Shown here piece by piece: positions 1-10,560 of a stretch of DNA of 35,394 nt; position 1 is the stretch's first letter, and the number at the start of each line of letters is the position of its first letter. The position numbers were made by a program, and so were the translations under genes. Location of the stretch: contig NW_014577199.1 of the NCBI RefSeq assembly GCF_000485595.1, positions 53,967-89,360 of the forward strand. Reading direction: 5' to 3'. Below the pieces are notes generated by a model. That model was not told the origin of the DNA. It saw only the letters and a program-made list of their open reading frames with translations, and ran no database searches. Source of the stretch: Priapulus caudatus (taxonomy: Eukaryota; Priapulida; Priapulimorpha; Priapulimorphida; Priapulidae).

Positions 1-235
1 GTCAGTTAGACAGACAAACAGACAGACAGACAGACAGTCAATCGGTCAGTCAGTCAGTCATTAGTCAGTCAGTCAGTCCGTCAGTCAGTCAGTTAGACAG
101 ACAAACAGACAGACAGACAGACAGTCAATCGGTCAGTCAGTCAGTCAGTCAGACAGACAGATAGACAGTCAGACAGACGGACAGACAGACGGACAGACAG
201 ACGGACAGACAGACAAACCAACAGACAGATAGAAC
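1..235. repeat. CAGT/CAGA tetranucleotide array
   Basis: The stretch is built from GTCA and GACA four-base units with occasional changes such as CAAT and CGGT. The first 58 bases recur almost exactly starting at position 88, so an 87-base block is duplicated in tandem inside the simple array. The right half shifts to GACGGACA-type units. The array is cut by the window start, so its full length is unknown. No gene is present. Confidence 0.9.
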
Positions 236-1657
236 TGACAGACGGTAGATTTACAAGATACAAGGTATGCTATTAAGTTGGAAACACCGTCGCAGTTCGA
301 GCTTCGACTCGCATTAGCCGGACAAACAGATGATGCAGCGAGACATTCTTTTGTTGGACATACTGCTGATTGTAGATTTGCGCGGCCATCAAGATCTGGA
401 TTCGAGCACCACGTAGCTCCCAGATCATGCGTTTAGGTGGTGGTGAACAACAGTAGAGGGCGTCCATAGGCGGCAGGCCTGAATAAGCACCGAACAGAAA
501 TTAATTAAAAATAATTACACTGTTACTTCGCTTACACAACATACACTTTATTCATGTTAAATAACTACAGATTCATGCTCTATGCTCCGCTCGAAACTTT
601 TGCCAGCTCTATGATGCGAATTTCTGCAAAGTTGTCTGAACACATTTCAAACACAAAAATCACCAGCCGGTCGCTGTGGCTACGCCACCTGACGGAATGT
701 CACGAAGACACAAGAAGACCACTTTTACTTCTAATGCTTTCTAGACGTTCACGAGGCATATAACTTGCGTGCATAATGCAAATTATTGCACTCTAGTGCC
801 GAATTTCAGTGAAAAATAAATCCAAAAAAGGCCTTTTCTAGAGACGAAATAGTGCAACAAAAGAAACGAACAATTTGCGGAGGCTTACTGTTGTATGCCT
901 CCTTTATTTCACGAACAACGGCGACAAGCATCGACATCGGGTATCATTCCCGCCGCAGGCATGCCAGTTGTTCATACACCATTGCCAGATGTTACACTGC
1001 GAGACAGAAGCCGAGCGTGCGGATGTCTGATCTCTAATGTAAGCACGACAAAATTCTGGCGCTGTGCCGTGTGTCAAAGGACGAGTAGTCACAAAAGTAG
1101 TAACTCGGCGGGACGTAGACGTCCGCAGATTTCTTCCAGACAAGGGAAGGGAAAAATAGTTTACTTGATGATGCGGCGGATTACCCGCCCGCGCCTTTGT
1201 CTGCGCACGACATCAATACTGTCTATTCCTTTGAAGTAGGACAGCGACGCAGATTGCCGTATTGTGTGGCTAGCATTGACTACCAGTTGGACACCTTACT
1301 GGCTTCAGTCACGCATCCATTAATGTATCTGGTGTATGTTAACGCTGGAACTACAACAGTAAATCTCAACATTAAGCTGACTGACATTTGATGTAATCTG
1401 CACGCGAACGCACACAACTATGTTGCTCGTTCATCCATAGAAATACGATTAGTTGAGAATTTTTGCGTTGCGTGAATAAGTCGATTTTTTATGGAAGCGA
1501 TTTTTCAAAAATCTTTGAAGCCTTTCGAACTTTTAATGCAATTACGGAATAGTCGATAGTATTTTAACATATCGTCTATAAACTTTCAGATAATCAATAT
1601 CCGTATCTGTAATAATTATATCCAGACATCCAGCGAACACCGACATCTCTCTGTTCG

Positions 1658-1658
<1 letters not shown>
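236..1658. other. Unique sequence, no recognisable gene
   Basis: Only short open frames are present, up to about 114 codons at 895-1239 on the plus strand. That frame overlaps open frames on both strands and none resembles a protein family I know. No RNA gene, repeat or clear promoter was seen. Confidence 0.5.

Positions 1659-1686
<28 letters not shown>
1659..1686. repeat. AT dinucleotide microsatellite
   Basis: About 13 uninterrupted TA units are followed by a TTTATACACACA transition. It is a simple microsatellite. Confidence 0.9.
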
Positions 1687-1691
<5 letters not shown>

Positions 1692-4600
1692 CACACAACA
1701 AAATGCATTCCATATGTATAGTCATGATTCTGTATTTAAAACAAGAACGATATACCATTATCCAAATCATGTTTTGGGCGGTAGCTTATAGAGAAATAAC
1801 AAACCCTCGTCAAGCTAGAAACGTGAACATTACGAGCATATACCAAGAGACGTGTTATGTGTTATCATCTACTCTTGGTCACCCGCAGCCGTACTATGTC
1901 ACGAGCCAACGAACCGCTAATACAACATACCTGGGTAGTCTAGCGAGAGATGCAGAGACACAGAGACTAGAAAAAACACACCAAGGTGACCCTCGCGTAG
2001 ATTGGCTTTCACCGTACAGCTAACTCCAATGCAACCATGCGCGCCTCCTGTCGATAGCGTTGCATAACATAAATTTCTATATATGCCGGCGTCCCTTCCC
2101 AGCGACAGATTTTGTAACTCGCTCTACTGCCGAATTTATAGCCGGCACCGGGTATCGTTTGGCGACGCCTTCCACGAATAAAAAGCACTATAACATGCGC
2201 TTAGTTGTTGGTCGCCAGTTGTCTGATTCTTCGATAAAGATCTAGTCCGATCCATACATGAGCGCCTTGCGCTCGCACGTAGTTTTTCCCGCCGCCGGAA
2301 AAGGAAACGGGTTCAACGCCTACTATACTACTATACATACGGGTACGACAGAGAGAGCTCGAACGGTATTGTCTCCTTATACTTATTACCCCTGTGCTCA
2401 GTTTAACGGACATGTGTACGGCTGAATACCAACTGGTGATACAAACAGGTCGAGTACAGAGTCGCGAACTAAGACAAACTTGTTTTGCTAACGGTTTTGC
2501 AGCGCTTCAGCTGCTGGCATGCCGTTGAGGTACACCCGCCGGGTGATATGTCACACAGGGCCACGCTGAACGTGTCTTCGTTGAAACGATGCGACTATTT
2601 AATATTCTGTAGCATGTAATGTTCTTTAGGTGCGGATCAACGCATCAATAAACGTAACGCTTGAGTACTGAACTTTTGCTTTATTACGGGTGTCAGCCAT
2701 ATATGCCAAGCCCGCGCTTTCATAAACGTCATAATGTATGATTACATAATCAGGATAATAGAGGGCAACACCTGGTGGTGTTTTGTATTGAACCCATATA
2801 ATAGTATTTATACAAACCATTAAATAGCATAACACGAGAACTGCTGCGTGCACCCGTCCGCTAAAGTTTAACTGTGGTTTAATGGAACTCGTGGTGCGCT
2901 CGCGCTGCTGTAGCGGTAAAAATGTAGCCCATAAGCTCACCATAGCATACGGTGGTATGACCTTCCCTAACCATCCATCACTCTAGCTCCCCATTCCCTA
3001 GCCCGCACTTTATATAACTAATACAAGAAGCGAGAATAATATACTGCTAGCTATAGTAGCTACCCCTCCCCCATGCATTTGCTTTGTAACGTATAATAGC
3101 GACCCGTAGGGCCACCGGAGCCTCGCGAAATGCAGCCACGAATCACTGCAGATAAGGTTTCTGTTTGCTGACAATGTCTACATTGCAAGACCTCGCGCGA
3201 CGAGCGGAAGCGGTCGATGCGAGTTTCTAAAAGCGACGGCAGCGCGTGGGAAACCACTTTAAGTAGTTTCCCGTGTATGAATTCGAACTATGAAGCGGCG
3301 AATTTTAGAGAAATGTATAACATAACCATATCACGCTCGCCCGTGTTTTAGTGTGTCGTGCAAGTACCGGGAAAGTACGTGTATAACGGCGAGAGGCATT
3401 GCGTGAGCGCGTTTCAGATTATGCAGCCAACTTTACAACCACTATAAATATCGCGTTTGCGTTGGCAAACGGGAGAGGAAGTTACCGACTATAACATTTA
3501 TATGAAAAAATATTATAATCGACGTGCACAAACGAGGAGATTTTCGCAGGTCATTTTTTGTAGCCGACATTAGGCCTAAAATGCGGCAATTTTTTAACGA
3601 TGGAATTTGAAAAAAAAAATTATCGAATCTCATCAACAGCTCATTTTTATTCCGACAGCGAACTGTCAACTAGCGTATAAGAACTAAATTTGAAACGAAA
3701 TTGCCGAGGTGGACGTGTCGGAACAGCGATAATGATGGCGAAACACACTTCGCCATTAGAACTGATGGAATTATGTGACGTAATTAACACTCGTCGACAC
3801 TGTCCCGGTTTGTTGTAATCACCATGATGTCCCATGATGGAACAACAATGCTTCGCTCGCCCCGGGCCTGCGGCTCTGCAGTCTAAGAGTGTCTCTCGTC
3901 GACACGTGCGCCGCATTCATCCCGGCGGCTGCTGATTTCTAAAGATAGCACTTCAAACGTGGCGATAATTAGGCGCAGAGAAGGCAGCATGCGCAGGTAG
4001 TGGCATTATAACGCGCGCGTGTGTGTGGGCGGCAGCACCTAGGCCACATTACATGACCTGGTGTGGTGTTATCATGATAGATAGCTAGCTTTGCGCGCTA
4101 CCTGTTATTAAAGGCGACGTGTCCTGGATCGTTCCACTCAAGGGAATGCTGGGGCACGTTAACCATTGACTTAATCTGTTCTAATTTCAACCCATCACAG
4201 CAATTCCTGCCACAACGGGCAGCGGCGTGAAACACTTTCCTCGTCTCTTTCCAAGGTAAAATGACCCAAAACACGTCTAGGCCGTATTATGTAGTAGTAT
4301 ATGTAGCATATAGGCCAGTAGTATATGTGGCACAGCACGCCAAAAGGGACACCTAACCTTTAATAGGCCGTTGGTCTGGCAAGATGTTCGTACGACTCGA
4401 GCTAATTAGTTCCTTACACATCCACATTGTTGCCAAGTGCTGCGTGTGACAGATAGAAGAAGCCAACGATAGAAATACGTGAGAGAGAAACGAGCCTAAG
4501 ATTAAACAAGAGCGGATGAAGGCCATTTGCCACACATAACCCAATCCGTGTCGAAACAGATAAAACGCATGTGTCTCATATACGCACATAGTGGGTATAC

Positions 4601-4984
4601 AACTCGACACGCGAAAGGCTCTCGTATATTTCAAAGCAGAAATTTCTATAAAATGAGATATGTCATGTGAAATATATAAAAATATGTTATAGAGTAATTT
4701 ATCTAAACGCATTGTTCACGTAGTTGACAAACCAGGGGTATTTTTCACTAGGGGCCCCGGGTTATTGTACAGTGTTTCACGTACTCGAACTAGACAAGTG
4801 ATGATTTCTAGTGAGGGATTACCACATCTTTCACGCAACCAAACAACTGTATGCACACTCGTACACGCGCGTATGCACGCGCTCGCACGCACGGTTGTCC
4901 TGGGGCGCATTGCCAGGCGAGCTATGCTTCATTTTACTTGCGCATCCCGCGATGCGACGCGTAATTTATACAGACAAAAACAGC
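1687..4984. other. Unique intergenic sequence, no recognisable gene
   Basis: Open frames reach 106 codons (1703-2023, plus), 105 codons (2626-2943, minus) and 119 codons (4353-4712, minus). Their translations show no domain, signal peptide or composition I can assign, and they sit alone. A short direct repeat of about 14 bases containing AGTAGTATATGT occurs near 4292 and 4317. Exons of an unrecognised gene cannot be excluded. Confidence 0.5.
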
Positions 4985-5180
4985 GATTTAAGCACAGGCA
5001 CTTGGAGCGTTTCAATAAAATATAATGCTAAATAAATACGAAATCTATTTACTACCAAAGCCTTAATGTTTCTCTACTCTCTTTCACCTATTATTGCCGA
5101 CAATTTTCTGTAAATGCCGTCCAAATGCTCATCTGCAACACACGCTGGCTGCCGCACGCTAGCTGCTGCACACTGACACA
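4985..5180 (+). repeat. Dispersed repeat family R1, copy 1
   Basis: This is one of three diverged copies of the same 200-240-bp sequence in the window; the others are at about 17740-17985 (same orientation) and 18975-19215 (opposite orientation). The best conserved core runs from about 5011 to 5092. It begins with AATAAAATATAATGC, passes through TACGAAATCTATTTACT and TTAATGTTTCT, and ends with CTCTCTTTCACCTA. This copy lies just outside the left end of the long-TIR element. It could be a SINE or a MITE; no terminal repeats or A-tail were certain enough to decide. Confidence 0.65.
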
Positions 5181-5273
5181 TAAATATATACCAATATTTT
5201 AATAAAGAAACTAAAACAAAAACATTTAAAACAATAAACACGTTATAGTGGGGCGGTTTACCTAGGATATTCA

Positions 5274-5943
5274 AACCTATTGTGCATTTTTTGATAAAAG
5301 TACCAATTTTGGCACAGAGGTAGACCAATATATTATGAACAAATTTGGATGTGGAGCCATCGCCCAACTGCCCCCTGGCGGCCGTGGCGGCCATTTTCCA
5401 AAATGGCCGCCAGCAGACACCCAAAAGACACACAGAAGTTAGATAAAGTTTGCTGCTGAAGGTTTTGGTGAATGTTTATTGAATGTTTTGAATCAATCCA
5501 TGCCAGATAGCTCTTAGTCACATTTTGGGAGATGCTGCTGATATTAATTACCATATTTAAGCTAATTTAATTACAGATGAAATGGCGACAAGGAAACCCA
5601 TGATCAGGCATCAAATGCTGACATTCCTTGTGAATAGCCTAGATTCATTTAAGTTGTGGAAATGTTATCTGACCTTCTTTCTCTGTCTGTCAATAGGTAT
5701 TCATGGACACTGCCCATGCCAATTAAGATAGCAATTAACAAAATTATTAACACAATTAGGCTAATTACATCGAATATACAACAACAATAACAGAACCAGA
5801 TAGTGATAATTATGGTGGCTTGCTCTCATCAAATCAATCCTGGGCAAGTCAAATGTTGTACTTCTGTAGTCAAGGGACACTACTACATTTAATTATTATG
5901 TTAATTAACAAATAATCTGCTAAATGCAATATGCAGATAACTT
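5274..5943 (+). repeat. Left terminal inverted repeat of the element
   Basis: It aligns base for base, with scattered substitutions and small gaps, to the reverse complement of 8541-9205. Clear shared blocks include the start AACCTATTGTGCATTTTTTG, the GGCGGCC-rich palindrome at 5385-5412, the region around GATAGCTCTTAGTCACATTT, and the AT-rich inner part ending in TGCAGATAACTT. The inner end overlaps the first seven codons of the pseudogene frame. Confidence 0.9.
5385..5412. repeat. Subterminal palindrome in the left TIR
   Basis: Two 13-base arms (TGGCGGCCATTTT and its exact complement) are separated by only two bases, about 110 bases inside the element end. Subterminal hairpins of this kind are common transposase-binding or folding sites. 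In the right TIR the equivalent site is at 9068-9095, but one arm has decayed, so the symmetry there is shorter. Confidence 0.85.
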
Positions 5944-8471
5944 TCTTTCATGGAAGTGGCCACAGGAGTATGGTGTAGAGAAGTTTGTTGTCCTCTTCGA
6001 CAGTCTTCATATCGATATGGCAGCACTGAAGACCCTTGGTGACTGGCTGCAAGGGAGAGGATGGGTGCAAACACTGGTTCAGACAGAGATCACCAGTGCC
6101 GGGACAGCGGACTCCTTTCTGCGGGCATCCCATGTCAGTCGAACCAGGAGGGCTCATCAAGGGACAGCAGCATCCCTCTTCACCCTGCAGCAGCATACCT
6201 ACAACCACTACATTGACCAGCTGGGTGACACACGCAACGAGCAGCTAGAGTTCGACGATTGGTGCCAGCAAAAAGCGGAGACCTGCCCCCAGTTTGATTA
6301 CTGGGCAACTGTCGTGCAACTGGAGGTGACGGTCCTGGTGTACGTGCGCTCTCTGCGCCAAGCGTCGTTTGCGATGTACCTAGATGCCCTGACAGAACTA
6401 GCAGTGTGGTTCCATACCCTGGATCACACAAATTACGCGCGCTAGATTCCTGTGCATCTGCGAGACATGGTGGAACTGCCAAGGACACACCCTGAAATAG
6501 CCCAGGAATTCCGAGCTGGGAACTTCACTGTCCAGAAGACGAACATGTCGTTCTCCGCCATCCCAGTTGATTAGGCTTACGAGCAGAACAATGCTGCCAT
6601 CAAAGGAGACGGAGGTGCAGTGGGCCTGACTGACAACCCCAGCGCTCTATGGCGGTGGATGGTGGCAGGACCAGAGGTTGCCACGCTCATCGAACAGTTC
6701 CACGATGAAACTGACACGAAGAACAGGCCACAAGACACAAGGCACCATGACCAGTCAACAAGTGTGCAGAATGCTTTCCTGAAAGATGTACCGTCGATGG
6801 TCAACGTGATGGAAGACTTGGGGAATCCGTTTGAAGAGGAGAGTCAAGATCTGCTGGTACTCGACACCAAGGCGATCGCGCCACCTGGAGCTGTAGACGC
6901 CCTCCGTCATGCACACAAAGTGGGTCAGCTGCAGTTTGACAACTTCGTCAGAGAACGCCTGGTGGAGAGAACGAAACCCATAGGAGATGCCATCCAAAGA
7001 AACAGGCTGAAAATGTTTGGTCAGCCTGCTTCAAAACCTCCGGGAAAGGGCAATCAGCATATAAAATTCCTCAAGAATGACGCAAACCTGTTCTCTCGTC
7101 TGTATATCGGGTGCCAGAACTGGGATGAGAATCTAGAGCAATTCTTCCAACATAAAAACCAAGCCTGCCCCTGCACTATCAGCTGGCGGTGGCATCCCGC
7201 TGGGTGTCAAGAGTGATCTTCTCGCTTGTCTAGAAGGGCTTGTTAGCCCAAGTCTTAGGTTCTTCCAACCAGCTGCATTGTGCTAGATGGAGCGGTCATC
7301 ATCCAGATGCTGAAGCCAGCTACAGCAAAAAGCTTTAACGAGTATGCACAGCAGGTCTTTGTGCCCTACATACTCTCAAAACTCCATCAAGCCACGCGAC
7401 TGAACCTGGTGTGGGACCGCTACAAAACAGACTCGTTGAAGGGTACAGCAAGAGCGAAAAAGGGGTGAGAAGACGGATGGTGGGTGGTGCAACGATCCCC
7501 GAGAACTGGGCCAGCTTCCTCAGAGTCAACGAGAACAAAAAAAGAGCTCTTCAGCTTGCTCGCTGGCGTCCTCGACAACTCATTCCAGCTTGCAGACAAG
7601 GAGCTGGTTATCACTGAAGGAGATGATGTCTTGAGCAAGCCACCGCACCTAGATACTGCAGCCCTGGCTCCTTGCAACCACGAAGAAGCCGACAGCCGTA
7701 TGATGTTGCATGCCGCCCACGCTGCTCACAATGGTCACAAGAAGGTCGTCATCCGCACAGTTGGCACTGATGTTGTTGTCCTGGCAGTGGCTCTGGCACG
7801 CACCCTAGAGGAGGAAGCCGAAGTGTGGGTGTTCTTGGGCACGGGCAAGGCTTTCCGGTTCTTGGCAGCCCATGAGATGGCGGGGGCTCTGGGCCCTGAG
7901 AAAGCACAGGCACTACCGATGTTTCATGCTTTGACGGGCTGCGACACGGGTCTCCTGCTTCGCCGGACATGGCAAAAGGACAGCACCCTTGGCAGTGTGG
8001 ACAGCTCTATCTCAGCTGACCCAGACACTCACTGACCTCTCCACTGCACCAGATTATATTGATGAAGATGCCATGCACACCATCGAGAGGTTCGTCATCC
8101 TGCTTTACGACAGAACAAGCACCGCAACCGATATCGACAAGGCACGCCGCAAACTGTTGCCAGCTGATTTCACCGACTGAAGTGCAGCCCTGAAGCAGCA
8201 CGTCCGACGAGCAATATACCAGGGCGGACATGTCTGGGGTCAGGCCCTGGTTCCTACACCAACATTGCCATCACCAACCGACTGGGGTTGGATCAAGACC
8301 AGCGACATGTACGAACTACTCTGGACAATGCTCCCCAAGGAATCCAAGGTCTGCCGAGAGTTTATCGCCTGCAAATGCCAGAAGGGCTGCATTAAGAGGT
8401 GCAAGTGCAAGAAGGCCAGTCTGGAATGCACACCACTGTGCGCTTGCGACGGGGAGTGCTCTCAGAACTAA
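5924..8471 (+). pseudogene. Degenerate XPG/PIN-like nuclease gene with CXC tail
   Basis: This is a broken gene of about 850 codons that I recognise as a member of a multicopy, uncharacterised invertebrate protein family. Frame 2 runs from 5924 through in-frame TAG stops at 6443 and 6572 to about 7169. It then shifts to frame 3 (about 7170-7279), frame 2 (7280-7461), frame 1 (to about 7540), frame 2 (to about 7948) and frame 3 to the end, with a TGA at 8178. Acidic motifs in the order expected for XPG/FEN-type PIN nucleases are visible: VLDG (7280), VWDRY (7409) followed by a basic stretch, HEEAD (7679), TDVVVL (7766) and GCDT (7937). The tail at 8352-8459 has ten cysteines spaced C-x5-C-x-C-x3-C-x3-C-x-C-x6-C-x3-C-x-C-x3-C, like CXC (Tesmin/TSO1-type) modules. 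The N-terminus is probably missing, because the left TIR runs into the frame. The nuclease assignment is my inference from the motifs; the family match is from memory. Confidence 0.8.
8352..8459 (+). other. CXC-like ten-cysteine domain in the pseudogene
   Basis: In frame 3 the C-terminal segment contains paired C-x-C elements such as CKC and CAC, separated by basic residues. This arrangement is typical of CXC/CRC modules, which bind zinc and DNA. It ends three residues before the TAA stop at 8469. The spacing is intact even though the rest of the gene is broken. Confidence 0.65.
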
Positions 8472-8509
8472 ACTGGCAAACTTAAGATGAAAATTCTGAA
8501 CTGTTCCAG

Positions 8510-8531
8510 ACAGTACCCATGCAGGTACTGT
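8510..8531. repeat. Small hairpin just after the pseudogene stop
   Basis: ACAGTACC and GGTACTGT form a perfect 8-bp stem around the six-base loop CATGCA, 39 bases beyond the stop codon and just before the right TIR. A second short dyad, ACTGT-AAA-ACAGT, follows immediately. It could be an RNA 3' structure or part of the element; a role is not established. Confidence 0.55.
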
Positions 8532-8540
8532 AAAACAGTG

Positions 8541-9205
8541 AACTTATCTGCATAATGTATTTAACAGATTATGTGTTAATTAACATGATAATTTAATGTA
8601 GTAGTGTCTCTTGACCACAGAAGTATAACATTTGACTTGCCCAGGATTGATCTGATGAGAACAAGCCACCATAATTATCACTATCTGGTTCTGTTATTGT
8701 TGTTGTATTATAGATGTAATTAGCCTAATTGTGTTAATAATTTTGTTAATTAGCATCTTAATTGGCGTGGCTAGTGTCCATGAATAGCTATTGACAGACA
8801 GAGAAAGAAGGTCAGATAACATTTCCACAACTTAAATGAATCTAGCCTAGTCACAAGGAATGTCAGCATTTGATGCCTGATTATGATTTTCCTTGTCGCC
8901 ATTTCATCTGCAATTAGCCTAAATATGTTAATTAATATCAGCAGCATCTCCCAAAATGTGACTAAGAGCTATCTGGCATGTCTTGATTCAAAACATTCAA
9001 TAAACATTTACTAAAAACTTTAGCAGCAAACTTTATCTAACTTTTGTGTGTCTTTTGGGTGTCTGCTAACAGCCATTTTGGAAAATGGCCGCCACGGCCG
9101 CCAGGGGGCAGTTGGGCGATGGCTCATCATCCAAATTTGTTCATAATATATTGGTCTACCTCTGTGCCAAAATTGGTTCTTTTATCAAAAAATGCACAAT
9201 AGGTT
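8541..9205 (-). repeat. Right terminal inverted repeat of the element
   Basis: This is the inverted counterpart of 5274-5943. It carries an AATAAA at 8999-9004 on the plus strand, which could serve as a poly(A) signal for the pseudogene transcript. Differences from the left TIR are mostly single substitutions and short gaps, spread along the length. Confidence 0.9.
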
Positions 9206-9363
9206 AGCTTACCCGCTGTACTATTACGTTTCAATCACTTCCTGTTTTTGTTCCGGAGATTTCTGGGAGATTTCTGGATAAGGATGAATTGGTTCGATAT
9301 CGTGCGGCAAGTTTGTGCTTGCGATTGTTTCGATATCATGCAGAATACGTGCCACGTCCGGCT

Positions 9364-9530
9364 GCGTGTCTTTTCGTCCGTCCGTTCGTCCTTCCGCTTA
9401 CTCCTTCATCCGTTCCCGGCCTGTCTGTCCGTCCATTCGTGCGTGCGTCCGTCCATCCCTGCGTCCGTTCGTTTGTCCGTCTGTCCATCCGTCCGTTCGT
9501 GCGTCTGCCCATCTGTTCGTTCGCGCGTTC
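9364..9530. repeat. GTCC/GTTC tetranucleotide array
   Basis: Imperfect units of CGTC, CGTT and CATC continue for about 165 bases. Because 4-bp units read in all frames without stops, this generates spurious serine/arginine/valine-rich open frames. No gene is present. Confidence 0.9.
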
Positions 9531-10560
9531 AGCTGCCCCTTTAACTGTCAGTTCTCCGCTTCATAGCTTTAAATTTCCATATGCATAGTTAATTTTTTTG
9601 CTACTCACGCTTTCAATCACCAACACATGGATGTTGTTGCGCGGATCGTGGCGAGCATGCAGGTAGCGAGCTTCGAAATGAGGCATAATTATTTCATTCT
9701 ATACCACTATGCGCCTAAAACAGCGTCACGTTTTTACATTTATTTATTATTAAATTTTATTCGGACGGGTGTGGATTGCCAATTATCTACGCACAGTTTA
9801 CCAACTTATTCGACTTCGTTTATCAGATATTACTTTATGCGTTTCTAACAAGCTGCCAGACTCCGGAATATTTTCGCGGAAGAGTTTCAAAGCATTTCGA
9901 AATTACGTGACCTTCGGCGAGAACGCGTAGAAAAATCCCATCGAATTACCAGCGCCTATCTGGGAATAGCAGCTATAAGCGGAACGTGGTTCTAGAATTA
10001 TTTTCTAACACCGGAACACGTAATCGTGTTATAAGAAATAGAGATTGCTAGATAAAACTAATCATACATCATAAAGAATTAGTTGTGGCATCCGAAAAAA
10101 TCGCAACAATAGGTTTTGCGCAAATATCTCACACACCCAAGTGTGATAAGTTTTGCGTTTCTGTTGCGATGCGCACGCGACAAACCAGTAGCCGCGCGTA
10201 CTAAAAGATTGCATACTAAAAGCTTGCATACTAAAAAGAACATCTGCGAAACACAAGTAAATTAGTAAACTTTCGAACTGTGATGCAAGGCAAATTAAAT
10301 TAGGTTGGGGCGCTATAAGTAGGAACAATATACCTGACGTAAGATTTCCAATTCGAGCTGGAATAAGCTGAGCTCGATGAAACATCTGCATGTTGCCAAG
10401 AGAAATTGTGGTGGTTCTGTGTATATAGTGCCGTAATACTGCAATATATAAATGGAGGTTGATGCTACCGTTTAGATATAACCAACTACACAATCTTTGT
10501 GGCGGTTTTGAATTGGATATTTTGTGTGTCTGTCTTTCTACTCCCGCCTAATGGTCAGTC
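9531..10560. other. Unique sequence, no recognisable gene
   Basis: The longest frame is 143 codons on the minus strand (10062-10493) and has no recognisable domain. A small minisatellite of an 18-base unit containing GCATACTAAAA occurs at about 10199-10240. Confidence 0.5.

Larger units (their letters stand above)
5274..9205 (+). mobile_element. Long-TIR DNA element with nuclease-like pseudogene
   Basis: Two copies of a roughly 670-bp sequence in opposite orientation (5274-5943 and 8541-9205) flank a broken reading frame on the plus strand. The shared sequence starts at AACCTATTGTGC on the left and ends with its complement on the right, which sets the outer limits. I found no convincing target-site duplication next to these limits: the left flank ends GATATTCA and the right flank begins AGCTTACC. 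The true ends may therefore lie a few bases further out. The protein is not a recognisable DDE transposase. It belongs to a repeated, uncharacterised protein family that I recognise from invertebrate genomes and that ends in a cysteine-rich CXC-like tail. The element is probably a non-autonomous or dead copy. Its superfamily is unassigned here. Confidence 0.8.

Noticed and set aside
2240-2330. GGTTCAACGCC at about 2310 resembles a tRNA B box
   Set aside because: No pairing T-stem, acceptor stem or upstream A box could be placed around it.
5074-5554. Minus-strand frames of 119 and 73 codons over the left TIR
   Set aside because: They lie across the TIR and dispersed repeat, have no counterpart conserved in the right TIR, and show no protein-like features.
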